A stretch of 64,000 nt of DNA, taken from positions 1,860,001-1,924,000 of the forward strand of contig JANATF010000008.1 of NCBI GenBank assembly GCA_029449245.1. The letters run 5' to 3'. The DNA is from Mortierella alpina (taxonomy: Eukaryota; Mortierellomycota; Mortierellomycetes; Mortierellales; Mortierellaceae). A program made the translations under genes and the position numbers. Under the pieces are notes generated by a model, which saw only the letters and a list, made by a program, of their open reading frames with translations, ran no database searches and had not been told where the DNA came from. This document shows positions 11,065-22,946 of this stretch, in pieces (position 1 is the stretch's first letter; each line of letters starts with the position of its first letter).

Positions 11065-13702
11065 TCATGGGGAGGCTGCGGATGCCATGGTGGTGGTGGT
11101 GGTGGTGGCAGTGGAGGGTTCGGAAGAATATGGGGTATCAGCACTCATTCTGGAACAGAGATCCAGCTTGTACAGGGCCTCGATCTTGAGCGCATCGATG
11201 GCGTCCGTCTCTTGGAAGTGGGCTTTGTCGACCACTTGATCAAGCATGGGCTATTTCGTGAAATCGATGCAGACAACAAACGGATCCTAGGTTAGGACAA
11301 GAGAACGAATCGAACAAGAGAAGTACACAATACTAAGCAAGGAGCCAGGCACCACTTACAAAGGTCAATTGCCAGGCGTTAATCCGGCGGAACCAGCCCC
11401 CGTTCTCCTGCGCAATATTCTCGATCCAATCGTCCCAGTAGCCTAGACGAGCGTTCGTCCGCCAGTCACCCTTCACTCTGATCGTTGGGTCCGTCCGCAT
11501 CGGGAACGCGTTCATTCCCGCCCAGATCACTCTCGAGGAAGCGCCCGATCTGATTGTTGGGTCTTTCTTTGATGCCACCTCTTCTGAGTACATTGACCGT
11601 GCCATGGACCGCTCCTCTCGTGATTGCCTCCAGCGATTGAGACGTTCCACAGCAGCCTCCCATCGCTCAAGCAGTTTTGCGGTAGACCACTGACCTCCAG
11701 CAACAGGTCCGCTTGCTGGCCACTGTCCCAAATTGATGTAGATGGTATCATACTGATCCAAATCCTGATCTGTGGAAGAGACCAAAAAGTCCAGAAATTG
11801 GTCTGCTCTGTAGACCAGTTCGATCGCAGTGTCAGAGTCTGACCTTGTAATAGTGGTCGCGCCTGTTGGCGTCAGTGTCACCGTGCTGTCATTATACAAG
11901 TCGGGCAATCCTGGCAGGAACTCGTCATGGTTGGAGAACTGTTGATGCTTGGGGTCAACAGGACGGTAGTGGTTAAGGATTGCGTTGTACGTCGCTCGCA
12001 CTTGGGAATCGCCCGTGAACAGGATGCGCCGCCTTGGGTATTCTGGATTCTTCTCGGTCTGCTGGCCATTGCTGTCCTCAACATCCACGGGGGCAGTGGA
12101 CTCAGACCTTGGAGCTCGCATCATGGCGGCAGGAGAGGCGATAGAATCGCAACTGGGCATAAATGGATCCTGTGAGGATGCGCTAGGCTGGCCTGAGGTT
12201 CTTGTCATCGTACATCCATTAGGGACAAAGCGCCATCCTCGCGTTAGCCGTGTGTTGCTAGCCTCTTCCTGCTCCTGTCCTTGGACGCTCTCCTTGGACG
12301 TCTTATTATCAGCATCATAGGCGCCCTTGTAGAAGGAACCTGCACCGGGGGCTCTGTTGATGGTGTCCAGGTCTGAAAACACCTTCAACGCTAACTCCTC
12401 CTTCCAGTAGGCTCCCCGCGCAGGAGCCATACGATCGCACTGCTCAAAACTGCTCTCGCGATAGGCTTTCAGTTGCTCAAGGAATGGGTCAAGCTGGCAA
12501 GATGGGCAGATAGTGAAGCTGGTTGCTGAGGCTCTAGCGACACTAGGAATGGTCAACGTTGAAGACTTGTCCGTGGAATCGATAACAGTCTTGGGGTCGA
12601 TCAGCATTCGGTGCGTCCACTGAGGCCAAATCCCAGACCGGTTCTCCCGCACAGCTCTGTATCTTTCATAAGTTAACCACCCCGAAACTTGGACGGGCCC
12701 TGGGAGAGCAAAACGGAAATCTGCTCTGTAGACAAGTCGATGAAGATTGATAGAGGAGGTGTTGGAGCTACCCATGTCGACTAAGAGATCGCCCTCGACC
12801 AAGTGAGCACTCAAGGCCAGCTTCTGAGCGCCTTCCAGTACAAGGTAGAAATCGTCAGGACCGGCGATCTCTCGAAAGTACTGGTCATGGGTTGCGTTCC
12901 TCGAGACTCTGAAGCGAGGCATTGGGTTGGCCTCAGTCATATCATGCACTATTTGTACAAACCCACGGCTGCAATCGGTTGTCGAGATGCAGAAGGCTAG
13001 CGTATAATCTTGCAGCTGAGAGGGGATAGGCTGGCAGGTAACCTCAGTTGGCTTTAGTGTAGAAGAATGTACTGAAAAAGGAGAAGCAGTTGAGGATGAT
13101 GCATAGGAAGGTGGGTTAAAGGAGGTTTCTGTCGAAAGGAAAAGACGAGGGCAGTGAGCAGGGATGACACCCTCAATGATTTTGAGCGGAGGCCGAGTGG
13201 GTGGGCGCGCACGGTCGTGTGATGGGCTGACTTGTGTCTCGTCGTTCTTTTCCGCGTCCTCGCCTTCGTCCTCGCCAAGTCCATCATCAGAAAATCTCCA
13301 CTCTTCATCATCGTTTTCTTCGTCGTCGTCTTCAGCTTCGTTGTACGGATGGGGGTGCTCATCTGACTGCTCCTGAGGTTGGTCGTGTAGGTTGGACTCG
13401 TACTCGTAGTCATGCAGAAGGGGAGGCTCGGTCGCACCGGGTACAGTCATCGTTTCGTGTGAGCTCTTTGATCCATTGTCTGTCGCCAAAGATGACCGGA
13501 TAGTGAAGTGGGTGTTCACGGTGTTGAGGAGGAGCAATGCTGAAGAGATGGCGACGAGCAGGAATACAGTGCGTTTGTAGGATAGGTGGAAGCCTTTTCG
13601 GCTAGGTGAAAGAGCTGGCGATGGCTGCTGGAGTGGTAAGAGCGGGCTATGGCGGAGGTTGCTGCTGCCCTTGGGCAGAATTCGCTGCGTTTTTGGAGAC
13701 AT
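11065..13702 (-). CDS. Type II membrane PC-esterase/SGNH-like protein
   Basis: Exon 1 is 13702-11360 and exon 2 is 11250-11065, phase 0, 842 residues. A basic N-terminus is followed by a single membrane anchor (TVFLLVAISSALLLLNTVN, ~residues 45-63), then an acidic stem, as in Golgi type II enzymes. The C-terminal domain has a GDS nucleophile block (RRILFTGDSQVRATYNAIL) and, in exon 2, DKAH in a DxxH arrangement. Together these are the catalytic pattern of PC-esterase/TBL-type acyltransferases and esterases acting on glycans. A stop follows soon if exon 1 simply reads on, so the second exon is needed for DxxH. The protein ends in a Thr-rich tail encoded by a GGT repeat at about 11091-11109. 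The acyl group and glycan substrate are unknown. Confidence 0.8.
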
Positions 13703-15168
13703 TGAAGATCTGTGGAGGCACGTCGCTTCGAATAATAAAACGAAACAGCAAGCAGATATATATGATATGGATATATGGAAGGGAGATGACGAGCCAGGGG
13801 AGTCTGAGCCACGTTGATGGCGATGATGACAATGTGAGGAAGCTGTGATGTGTAGTGGGTAAGGAAAGAAAGAGAAGAGTAGAGAAGAAGGTGAGGTGTA
13901 ACGTCGTTATGAGTGCCAACGAACGAAAGCAAAGTGTGGAGACATAAGCAGGGTCAAAGACAAAGACAAGGAGAAAGACAAAGACAGGAAATAGTTGTTC
14001 GAAGCTGAAAGAAGAAAGCTAGAGTGATTTGCAGGGCTTCCTCAATCGGTAATGGACCCAGAGCAAACTAAAAGCCAATGTGTAGACTTTTCGATTCCAT
14101 GGTGGCTCTAAAGAGCATCGATTGCCTCCCCAGCTACAAACAAAAAGCATGAAGGCACATAGACTACAGTTGTTGCAAATATGAGAGCCCCCCGGTCATT
14201 CGCGATTTGAAATAATACCGTAGTGCTTTCTCTTTGGCACCGCACACTGTGATGAAGCAAATGCTGTTGTTCTTGATCCTTGGAATACCAACTGTTTACC
14301 AGGGTTTGCTTCCTAATTCAAAATTTTCCGCTTCTGCTCAGGCACAAGATCACACTAGTTACCAACAGCGTTGCTCAGCCAACCAACTTTCGTCCCCAAT
14401 TTAAAATAATTTCCATCCGATGAAAAGGTTCAAGCGCAAGGGTACTCGAGACTACCGCTAGGGTTGCAGTCAGAAAAGACATCCATGCAATTTAGACCGT
14501 GTAGTCTACGTTGGAGTTTAGCAGCATTCCCGCATCAAAGTTTGAAAGGATTGAACAGCTAGTCTCTCTTCTCGCTTACCACTAGCACGCTTTACGTGAC
14601 CTAGGCCCAAAAAAAAAAAAAAAAGTAAAAATAAAATATGGCATCCTGCTTACTATCAAGGCAACTCTACTGTAGCAAGCATCTGGACAAGGCACCACAG
14701 CACTATTTGTCTCCCTTCGTCAACTGTATCCAGCTGCGCTATGTCGTCGACCAAAGAAACAGCGAGGGTTGATCAACGTAGGGGTGTTTGATATCAGTTG
14801 AAACGACTTTATCAGCAATACAGGTACTTATTGTTTACCTCGCAAGGCGAGATTGTAAAGTGCCTGAAGACCGCTTGCGTTTACTGCAGCGAGCCCCTGT
14901 AGCGAGCATCCCTCGGTACATTCATAATGCGACTAGTGGCGATACAATTTCCAGTGGGATGGACTGGCTCCTGTGAAAAATCTTCTGTGACTCAGACATC
15001 ACTCAAAGGACGCAAAAAAAAAGATGCAGCAACAAACGCCAAGCAACGATCTCAAGGACGCAAAAAGTATCGAGTGCGCTTGGTAAACATTCAAGTCTTG
15101 ACAAGCGCGTCTGCCGAGGATCGACAAAATATGCAAAAAAAAGAACGTGTCGCGAACCAGTTTAAGCT
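13703..15168. other. Intergenic, esterase upstream region
   Basis: No convincing coding region. It contains a purine-rich CAAAGA-type stretch around 13950-13990 (pyrimidine-rich on the esterase's sense strand, probably promoter or 5' UTR) and an A-run at about 14610-14625. The rest is unremarkable up to the tRNA terminator. Confidence 0.6.
15135..15142 (-). terminator. RNA polymerase III terminator for tRNA-Leu
   Basis: Eight T residues on the minus strand, 26 bases downstream of the tRNA discriminator base. This is a standard oligo-T stop for RNA polymerase III. Confidence 0.75.
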
Positions 15169-15250
15169 TGTCGACTATGGGATTCGAACCCATGCACCAA
15201 TTAAGGTAAAGGGCCTAAACCTTACGGAATAACCACTATCCGAAGTCGAC
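15169..15250 (-). tRNA. tRNA-Leu (anticodon UAG)
   Basis: The minus strand gives an 82-nt cloverleaf. The acceptor arms GTCGACT and AGTCGAC pair fully, and discriminator A follows. The D arm is CGGA/TCCG around TAGTGGTTAT. The anticodon loop is TTTAGGC, placing TAG at positions 34-36. A long class II variable arm follows, then a T arm ATGGG/CCCAT closing TTCGAAT. The internal B box GGTTCGAATCC is perfect. The loop matches known fungal tRNA-Leu(UAG), and the long variable arm supports leucine over other identities. The D stem is slightly unusual. No intron is seen. Confidence 0.82.
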
Positions 15251-16099
15251 CGACACGAACAGTAAGGGCATGTATCCAAATTTTCCTACTTATAGAGGTT
15301 TTCATATCGACACGCCAATTCTCCCCTTTCCGACCGCTGTAGGCCTCATGAGGCTTCCTGGGGTCTCGATTAGACACCAGTAATGAGAGGGTTCCGCTGC
15401 TTGTGTGTATCAGCTGCGAACAATGGGAATAAACCATTTTAGAGCATCAATCGCGAAATTTGCGTTGTCTGGCAAAAAAATTAGGGTCAAGGGACATGGC
15501 GATATTGCCAGAGTGTTTGCTGAATCGAAGAGAGAGGAGGAGGAGGAGGAGGAGGAGGAGGAAAGGTGTTTATATATCCGACGTGTCAAAGGAAGGAGAG
15601 CTTGACAGGATGGTTGAGCTGAAGAATGCCTCATGGCTCAGGCATAAAGGAGAGCGGGCGACGGTGGAAGAGCAAATGGAATATAATGCTTTGAAAGAAT
15701 CCGTGGTGTCGTTGGGAGGAGATCAAGGAGATCAGAAAATAAGAAACATGACTAAGGACGCATCGAGTATTTCCGTGCGATGAATAGGATTGGCTGACAA
15801 AGATGGATGCAATGAGTGCACAAACATTGAGTTGACTGGACCGCCAGTTGAGAAGTGTCAGATGATGCGAAAGACTGGAGATGCTCACACATGGCGGGCT
15901 GGTGGTCTTGGAACGCGCGGCGAAGTCTTTGTTGGATCGGCGATTGGAGCAAGAAATATACAACGTTGGATCCCCGCGCCGCATTTTCCGCTGGACGTAA
16001 GGAGAGAATCTACGCTGTTTTTGCTCCACTCGCAAGCATCAACAGCTCCTTTGCTCCATGTCTCCAGCTCCAACTTGATATGTGGAGATTCCAATATGC
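15251..16099. other. Intergenic with GGA microsatellite
   Basis: No supported gene. A (GGA/GAG)n run lies at about 15532-15561 and makes two artificial acidic or Arg-rich open frames on the plus strand. A weak open frame continues to 15783 but has no family resemblance I recognise. Confidence 0.5.
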
Positions 16100-16107
16100 T
16101 ATAAAAG
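16100..16107 (+). promoter_or_regulatory. TATA box (TATAAAAG) with adjacent CCAAT
   Basis: TATAAAAG lies 109 bp upstream of the ATG at 16216, with CCAAT at 16091. Its position argues against starting translation at the in-frame ATG at 16111, which would lie between the TATA box and the expected transcription start. Confidence 0.6.
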
Positions 16108-16215
16108 ACGATGGATCGAAAGCACCCGTCCTCATCACCACCCACCAGCAGCGTCTTTGCAGACAGCCAAGAACACACCAGACGAACCCTTTCTCAAGAC
16201 AGTCAGAAAATCGCC

Positions 16216-17028
16216 ATGACCACCTCCACCGCCTCTGTCTCTGCCTTCCCTGTGCCTCAGCATGCTACGTCTAACAACAACCACGAGGCGCCATACTCTG
16301 AACCTGATATCCACGCCATCCTCGCCTCCGAATCTGCCATGCTTGACTCCTCGATGACCAAAGAGCAAGTGCTCGCCATCGGACATCATCTCACTCGAGA
16401 AAACGCTCACTTAACGCGCCTAGTTCTAGGCGAAACGTTTAGAGATTTACAGGATGCCATTAAGGAATTTCTGTCCTTGCCTTGTTGTTCCAAGTTACAG
16501 TCTCTCGATTACAAGGCAGGGGGATCAAGTTTCGCACAGATCATCCTATCCTCCTCGGCGGTCAACTCCGAAGCAGCTGTGCCAATCACATCCGACCAAC
16601 TGCACGACAGGATGTTTGTGCATGACCGCGTCCCTTTCGCTGGTACCCTGACCACACTCCGACTCGGCTACAACTCTGATGCGCCCCAAGGAGAGACCGA
16701 TATTCAGGTGTTCAACGCTCTGCTAAAGCATATGCCGCAGTTGCAAGAGTTTTCCATGACCCAGTCCTTGAATGACCTCGCGCTCTTTGAAGGCCTTGGA
16801 GATTCCTCGTCCTCCTTGAGAAAGGTTTCGATTACGATCAATACTGAGTGCGGGATGGAGCAACAGCAAGTCGAGGACAAGATGCGCGAGGCTGGTTATT
16901 TGCCTGGGATTCAGGACCTCGAAATCGATCTGGACGAACGCGAGTCGAGCTACTACCTCAACCAGAGTAGGGATCGACATTTCCAAGCTTTTATGCGTCG
17001 TTTTGGAGGAGAGCGCAAGAACGCATAG
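16216..17028 (+). CDS. LRR-like protein, F-box family relative
   Basis: A single exon of 270 residues from the ATG at 16216; an upstream in-frame ATG at 16111 is rejected because of the TATA box just before it. The sequence has repeated leucine-rich phrases (HLTRLVLGETF, LTTLRLGYNS, HMPQLQEFSM, LPGIQDLEIDL) like the C-terminal parts of fungal F-box/LRR proteins. No F-box is visible at the N-terminus, which is Ser/Thr-rich. It may be a free LRR protein or a truncated member of the family. The function cannot be stated. It is convergent with the acyl-CoA oxidase gene, only 50 bp between stops. Confidence 0.65.
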   Translation: MTTSTASVSAFPVPQHATSNNNHEAPYSEPDIHAILASESAMLDSSMTKEQVLAIGHHLTRENAHLTRLVLGETFRDLQDAIKEFLSLPCCSKLQSLDYKAGGSSFAQIILSSSAVNSEAAVPITSDQLHDRMFVHDRVPFAGTLTTLRLGYNSDAPQGETDIQVFNALLKHMPQLQEFSMTQSLNDLALFEGLGDSSSSLRKVSITINTECGMEQQQVEDKMREAGYLPGIQDLEIDLDERESSYYLNQSRDRHFQAFMRRFGGERKNA

Positions 17029-17078
17029 ATCACCATGAATAGAAAACACCGCCATCAATTTTATAAAGAGCGCACTCT

Positions 17079-19494
17079 CTACAACTTGACATCACCGTGC
17101 CTCTTCAGCAGTGGTCGGATATACTCTTCGTAACCGTCGCACACTTGCCGTCTATTCAAAGGCTCCGACTGTGCCTTATCCCACAGTCTCTTGTAAGCAT
17201 CTCCGTCAGTAGCACCCAACGCACTGTTAAGTAGGAAATCAGGGTGGTCGAACGCATCCACAAGTCCCACCGCCTCATCTGCCAAAGAAGCCACAAGGTT
17301 CTTGACCTGCGCTCGCAAGGACTGACACTGCGCTGGAGAAAAGTATCCATCCTCAACAAAGTCCGCCAGGTTGGTCTGGATCGTATGCAAGGCATGCAGA
17401 TGCGAAAGTCGCTCAAGCACGTTGATGGAGGTGGGCTGGGCTTGACGGTCCGAATCTGGGTTCTGAGCATCGCGGACGGACTGGATAAACCAAAATACGA
17501 GGACATACTGGGCATGAGCGTGTGAGACTCGGTAACATTCAATGTTATGATCCGACCAGGTCTTGGGGTTGGACTGATCGTATCCCCCTTGGTCAACTGC
17601 ATCGCTCAGCTCGAAGGCCAGTCGGGCGCAGCGATGCTCAAACGCTGCGAGCTGAATCTCGGGCTTGAGCCAGTCTTGGGGAAGGGCGACAGCGCTGGTG
17701 GAGCGAGAGAACGCAGTCTGGTCAAGGCCCAAGAGCAAGTACTTTGAGAACGGCGTAACCTTTTCAGGAGTGATGCGGGCGGTCTTGACCTCTTTCAGCA
17801 GATATCTCGCCATCTGCTGCGTGAGAACGTAATTGTCACCCTCATATGTATTGGAGGGAACAATCGAGGCAAAGAGGTGGGCCAGACCGGTAAAATACGA
17901 GAAACCATGACCGCCCATGAGCTTTCGGCACTCCTCGGTGCCCGCAGCACCAATGGTCGTACAGTAGGACTTGAGAGCCGAGGACATGGCATGAACTTCA
18001 GCCAAGGCATCAATGTTTCCAGAAGAGAGACCTGCCATCAGACCGAGATACATTTCCATCATGCAGGACCCTGCAGCAAAGAGCGCGTAGGACTGGGCAA
18101 TCATTGGGAATAGGCGGTTCTGGACCATAGGGTAGTTGATAACCTGAGTCTCAAGACCAGGGTTCACGTCGGCATCGTTGCGAGACGTGGGGTTGTTGAA
18201 CTGGCGACGGACTGTCAAATAGCGAGTCGCGATAGTTGTGGCACGCGAGAGGTAAAGCGCCATCTGCTTGATGAGAACGGAACGCAGCAAGACCATCGAA
18301 CCGTACGACAGCTGTTTGAAAGAAAACATGATGCTTCCGGGTCAGTACTGACACGGTACTTTCAAAGGTGTCGGGCGAGAGAGTTGACCAATTGACATAC
18401 CTTGGCGTGAGGAGGGTTAGTGAAAACGCCTTCTTTAGAGACCTTGGAGAAGCGCATAAGCATGTTTTCACGAGGGATTCGGTACTTGTTGAAACGCGCA
18501 ACTACGTTTTTAACCGAGCACGATGTGGAAAAAGATGAGTGTTTGATTCGACAACAGCGTCTTACTATGTGCGATGATGATTTCAAAGTCCTTACATCCG
18601 TTGTCCATTTTGTTGAAACCATTGTAGGCTTTGGGGCCAATGTCCCCAATCTCAACTCCCGGGAACGTCCTGTGGTCATCCAAAGACCTCAAAGGGATCA
18701 CAAACACATGAGCGCCATAGTCCTTTCCATCAATGAACAGTCTGGCCTGGACAACGGCATGTGTGCTGAGCGCGCCCAAACCCCCAATCCACCACTTGGA
18801 TGCAGTGAAGGTAGTGCTGTTGATCTCCCACTCGTCTGTCTCTTTGATGAAGGTGGCTGTAGTCTCGAGCTTTGAAAGATTGGATCCATGTCCGAGCTCA
18901 GTTTGAGCATAACAGCCCAAGATCTGAAACTTTTCAGCAGGAGGGATCCACTTTTCGATCTGTTCGTCTGTTCCTTGCGAGTTAATAACTGGGATAAAGG
19001 CACCGTTGTGAAGCACGATCTAAATGAGCGAGCCGAAAATCGGGTTTTTTTAGTCTTGATTAGCCGAGGAGTGAAGGCAGGGCAGAATGAACATGATAAA
19101 ACTTACAGGAAGAGGGTCATCAATAGCTTCAATCATGGTGGCCAAGTCCAGGTCGTTCAGCTCGTGCTCCATCTTGATCTCTGCTAGGCGAGTCGACATG
19201 GCGATACCACGCTTGACTGAATCCGTGTGGTTTAGCCAGCCCCTACAAATAGCATGGCGTCGTTTATGAGTAACGTTCCACTAGATCTACACATTCCAAA
19301 TCGATAGAGTCGCTTGAGATGGCTTACCAGTCGTCTTTTTGGAAAATGGGTTCCTTTGCAATCAAGTCAATAATGTACCGGCGCTGCTCAACATTTCCCT
19401 CTCCGCCATGGAGGTAGTTGGTCATGTCCTTTATATCGAAGCTGACCTTGGACCTAGCATACGCCAGGTCGTTCTTGTTCTGTGACTCGGTCAT
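17079..19494 (-). CDS. POX1: Acyl-CoA oxidase (peroxisomal beta-oxidation)
   Basis: Five exons: 19494-19328, 19242-19107, 19019-18596, 18501-18401 and 18311-17079, consistent phases, 686 residues. The enzyme makes the first oxidation of fatty acyl-CoA in peroxisomes and passes electrons from FAD to oxygen, producing H2O2. Family motifs include QTELGHGSNLSKLETTATF, the KWWIGGLG segment, RIPRENMLMRFSKV, and MGGHGFSYFTGL followed by PSNTYEGDN, whose Glu (~433) is the catalytic base. The start is the ATG at 19494 (MTESQNKNDLAYARSKVSF), the usual short N-terminus of fungal enzymes. The C-terminus DVKL resembles but is not a standard PTS1, so import may use another signal or partner. Confidence 0.92.
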
Positions 19495-21807
19495 GATGCC
19501 TTTCACGTTTGGGACAAAGGAATATTGATCAGCGACCTGAATGTGAATGAGCGTGGAACTAGAGGACTGGGAAAATGGTCAGGAAGAGGAAGAGGAAGAG
19601 CACAGGGTTTTATAGACCTTTGTTTTCTCCATGTGCAAAGGGGGATCTTCTCGAAGGGGGATCTTCTCAGCCGCGTGTCTGAACAAGAGTGTTCAGTTAA
19701 GCAGGAAGGTTGAATAAGGATCCGCGATTACCCAACCTTAAAACACAGCTGAACTGTGAATGCATTTTTCGGCTGGCAACCGTAGACTGCTCGTCCCACC
19801 CCAAAAAAAGTTCTGGTCGGGTTTTCACCCGCCCTCTCTTACGGTGGCTACCTTATGCTCCCCTACGGAAGTCGTGCTTGCCCATCAATGTTGGACCAAC
19901 GGGCATGTGTTACCATTGTAGAAAATCAAAAGTCGGCAGCCTACTGTACGACGTTTTCACAATTGCTAGATCGAGCGTACGGCGCTCTGAGCCGTTCGAC
20001 TTCCCTTTGGCCAGCCGTACGGCAAATCCTTTGAATGGGCGCATGGCTCTCTTTATCAAACGCAGGCTGGGGATGGGGTAATGTTTAGCTGAACCAGCTC
20101 TCTCATGTTGGTGCTAGGCTACTTCTTTGTACCGCATTTACCTCCCTCCAGATTCAGAAGCTGGCTTTGGTTATTAGAATCGGTATAGGAAAAATACTAA
20201 AACATGAGTTATGGCAGTGGTAACGTAGACATACTCATTTATTTGAGGCGCGCTCGGTCTCGTCTGGCCCTAATGCGACGTCGTTTGCATTCCCGCTCTA
20301 ATTCACAGCAATTGTAGCGCAGACTTCAATTCTGGCCACCTTCACTGCCTGAAACCCACCTGTTCTGCATCACCCCTTTTACCCCCTTACCCCCTTTACC
20401 CCCTTTTGCCACCTTTGGCATGTGTGACATCATCTGCTGTCCCCATTTACCGTCAGAGTGTGCAAGATTACCCTCCTTCAAACAACCTAGTGTCGCGCGT
20501 CGCCTTGACCACGCGCGTCGCATCAACGATGATGCCATTGATCCATTTCCAGACTACATATATTATCGTGTCGGGACCCTTGCCGCGTTCCAGTCAAAGT
20601 GGGAATCGTGACGGACACGTAAGAGAGCAGCATTCAAAGTGCATTCTGTTAATCACAATCAGCGTTTTTATGGCAAAAAGGCCACGGTTGCAGAGCTGCA
20701 TCCTCAGTCGTCCTCGCAATTTATTGCCAACAGATCAGAGTCGCGTTTTTCTCAAGAAAAAAGAAAGGATGAGTAGTATCATTATGAAACCATGAGATGT
20801 TGATCGAAAGTTGGCGCAGGAACCTGTGAATAAGAACTTTTATGAACGGTGTCCTACTCATTGTGGCCATAGCTTCAACTGTTACTTGCGCAGAGGAGCC
20901 GGAGTGCAACCGATATTTGAAGAGCTGCATTTATGACGTGAGCTGATGCTACCGAGCGCGTAGTTTGCTTATTCATGTATCGTATGTTCGTTTTTGTTTT
21001 CATGGGACCTCTTATCCTCCTGCAGAAATAGCGCGCATAGGGATATGCTAAAACTTTTTCGTCGACTTCTGTTTGTTATCTCGCCGATCACATCCGCATC
21101 TGGCAGCAGTACTCTGTCTCATCTTGCTAAGAGAGTTGCAGGCTTGATTGGTAGTTTGCATGCACATGCCTCGCAGGAGACCCAGCAACAGATGCAGATG
21201 TTCAAAAGCAGTGAGTATAACATACCACCGCACGCAATCCATTGCGCGGCTGGGAAGACTGAAACGGCGCTCAGTGGTCAATTTCGTAGGTCAATCTGCA
21301 ACTCTCCTACCAGGGCTTTCCGTGGTACATTAGTAGCGCTTTTTTTGGCACACAAGTGGCTGTATTAAACTTGCGCGTGAACGCCTGCAGCAGTATTTTC
21401 CTCTTGCAACGAGGCGACGTGTGCCGTGGCACTATGCAACTATTCACACGGAAATCGCGAGAGCCGCAAAATTTTTGAGAGCTGCGATAACATGATAAGG
21501 TCAGTAACTCAGAGCGCCTTTTATAACCATGCATAGAAAACTGGACCCAAAAGCAATGTGCAGGACTTATGAGATTTGAACAAACACGTTCTTTTCATTA
21601 GCAATTAGCTGGTGCATGAAGGTGCGAAGCACCGACCTACTCAGTATGGGTAGCCATTTGCTCTTCATGCAAGTACATGAGCGTAAATACCGAGCGCGGA
21701 CTGGGTACCCTGCAAAGTAATGTTCCCAAGGAGCTCACGTAGAAGCTATGGCTTTTTGTACAGCGCAGCAACCTTCATAGTTATCGTACGCGACAAAACT
21801 GCGTCCG
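19495..21807. other. Long gene-poor gap
   Basis: About 2.3 kb without a supported gene. Small open frames lack codon logic, splice structure or family similarity. A GAAGAG-type run lies at about 19576-19600 in the oxidase promoter side. A cluster of CCCCTT/CCCCTTT motifs lies at about 20366-20406 (see findings). Otherwise I see nothing in it. Confidence 0.5.
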
Positions 21808-21815
21808 TATAAAAG
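21808..21815 (+). promoter_or_regulatory. TATA box (TATAAAAG) of the secreted-protein gene
   Basis: TATAAAAG lies 106 bp upstream of the ATG at 21914, with an A/C-rich leader (CAATCAACCAACC type) between, typical of a strongly expressed fungal secreted-protein gene. Confidence 0.65.
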
Positions 21816-21913
21816 ACCAGCTTATCGCACACACAGAGTAGCACCTCAAAATACAGCCTTTACAACAATCAACCAACCATAAAAACAAAGAAACCTAGCA
21901 CGACCTCCTCACA

Positions 21914-22598
21914 ATGAGAATCTCTTCATTCCTTCCTACTCTTCTCGCCGCTGCTGCCTTTGCAGCCCCCGCTCAGGTACAGCATGTTACCGATTGCCTT
22001 CATGCCACTTACATATTTGCTTCAACCTGCCTTGAATTCTGATCTTGTTTCCATTTCCACACTCGCATAACCCAAAATGCACGGAAACGGAAAGGTTGGC
22101 GCCCTTGAAGACCGCCGTGGATCGTACTTGGTCGGAGGCTTGGGCTCCCGCAAGCATGAGGTCCTTAAAAACGGTGGTAACACCCTTCACTTGGCGGTAG
22201 CCATGTTGGAGACCGAGGAAATGGACACCAAGTACGACTATGGTGATAGAAAGTCCGGTGATGCAGGAAACTTTGGCATCTTCAAACAGAATTGGCTCAT
22301 GATCCGTCAAGCCGTCCCGCAATACAAGAAGTATGGACCCGCAGACTGGAATGCTGGAGCTGCGCTCAACAGCAACCTCAACTGGGACATCCAGGTGATG
22401 AAGGCTGCTCAGAAGAAGTGGGGTATCAATCGTTGGTTCGCTGGACACCGCAACGGAGAGTCTGGACTCAATGACCCCGACACCCCTGACATCCGACGAT
22501 ACCGCGATGCCATCTATTGGATCAAGAGACAGATCGACTCTGACCCCAAGTACCGCAGCGATGACACTCGCTTCTGGGTTGATGTCACCCCCATCTAG
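21914..22598 (+). CDS. Small secreted protein, conserved fungal family
   Basis: Exon 1 (21914-21976) encodes a clear signal peptide, MRISSFLPTLLAAAAFAAPA, and exon 2 (22095-22598) the mature part; total 188 residues. The only AG that keeps the frame is after GGAAAG at 22094, which lacks a good pyrimidine tract, so this junction is the weakest point. The mature protein contains TLHLAVAMLETEEMDTKYDY, GDAGNFGIFKQNW, a WFAGHRNGESG block and an ending DDTRFWVDVTPI. I recognise this as a pattern of conserved secreted fungal proteins of uncertain activity. The Glu/Asp-rich helix followed by GNFGIFKQNW recalls lysozyme-like hydrolases, but that is only an impression. Secretion to cell wall or medium is likely. 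Confidence 0.75.
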
Positions 22599-22946
22599 TC
22601 TAACCCAGTCTTAGCATACAGCCTGGCACAACAAATGCAGTCTTATATGCCCTCCATATTCATTTCGCATCCTACGAGCTAGGCCTAGATCCGAGGAGCC
22701 CGTATCAACTTTCATATAACCTCTACGACTGAACTGTATAACATCGCAGCTGATGCAGAGAAGAGCCTCGTACAACCAAAACTACCTGAGGTAGCATAGG
22801 GACGCCAGCGATCAACAATACTTTGTAGTTTATTTGCAATAGTGTTCTGCACTGCACAATGGCCGCAGACAAGTTTGAGATCATAGCGTGCAAGCAGTAA
22901 GTTTGAGAGCAGCCCCGATCACAAACACCGGGGGGGTTTTCCTCAC
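22599..22946. other. Intergenic between convergent genes
   Basis: 348 bp between the stop of the secreted-protein gene and the stop of the methyltransferase fusion. It contains a possible downstream extension of the latter (a GTAAGTGAGG splice donor overlaps its stop codon), otherwise nothing recognisable. Confidence 0.5.

Noticed and set aside
10926-11144. N-terminal extension of the F-box gene
   Set aside because: It would overlap the 3' exon of the upstream same-strand esterase and is a proline tract from a GGT/CCA repeat.
15405-15783. Acidic and Arg-rich open frames on the plus strand
   Set aside because: They are produced by a GGA microsatellite; no start context, splice structure or family similarity supports a gene.
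16111-16215. Upstream in-frame ATG of the LRR-like gene
   Set aside because: A TATA box lies only four bases before it, so this ATG should be at or upstream of the transcription start.
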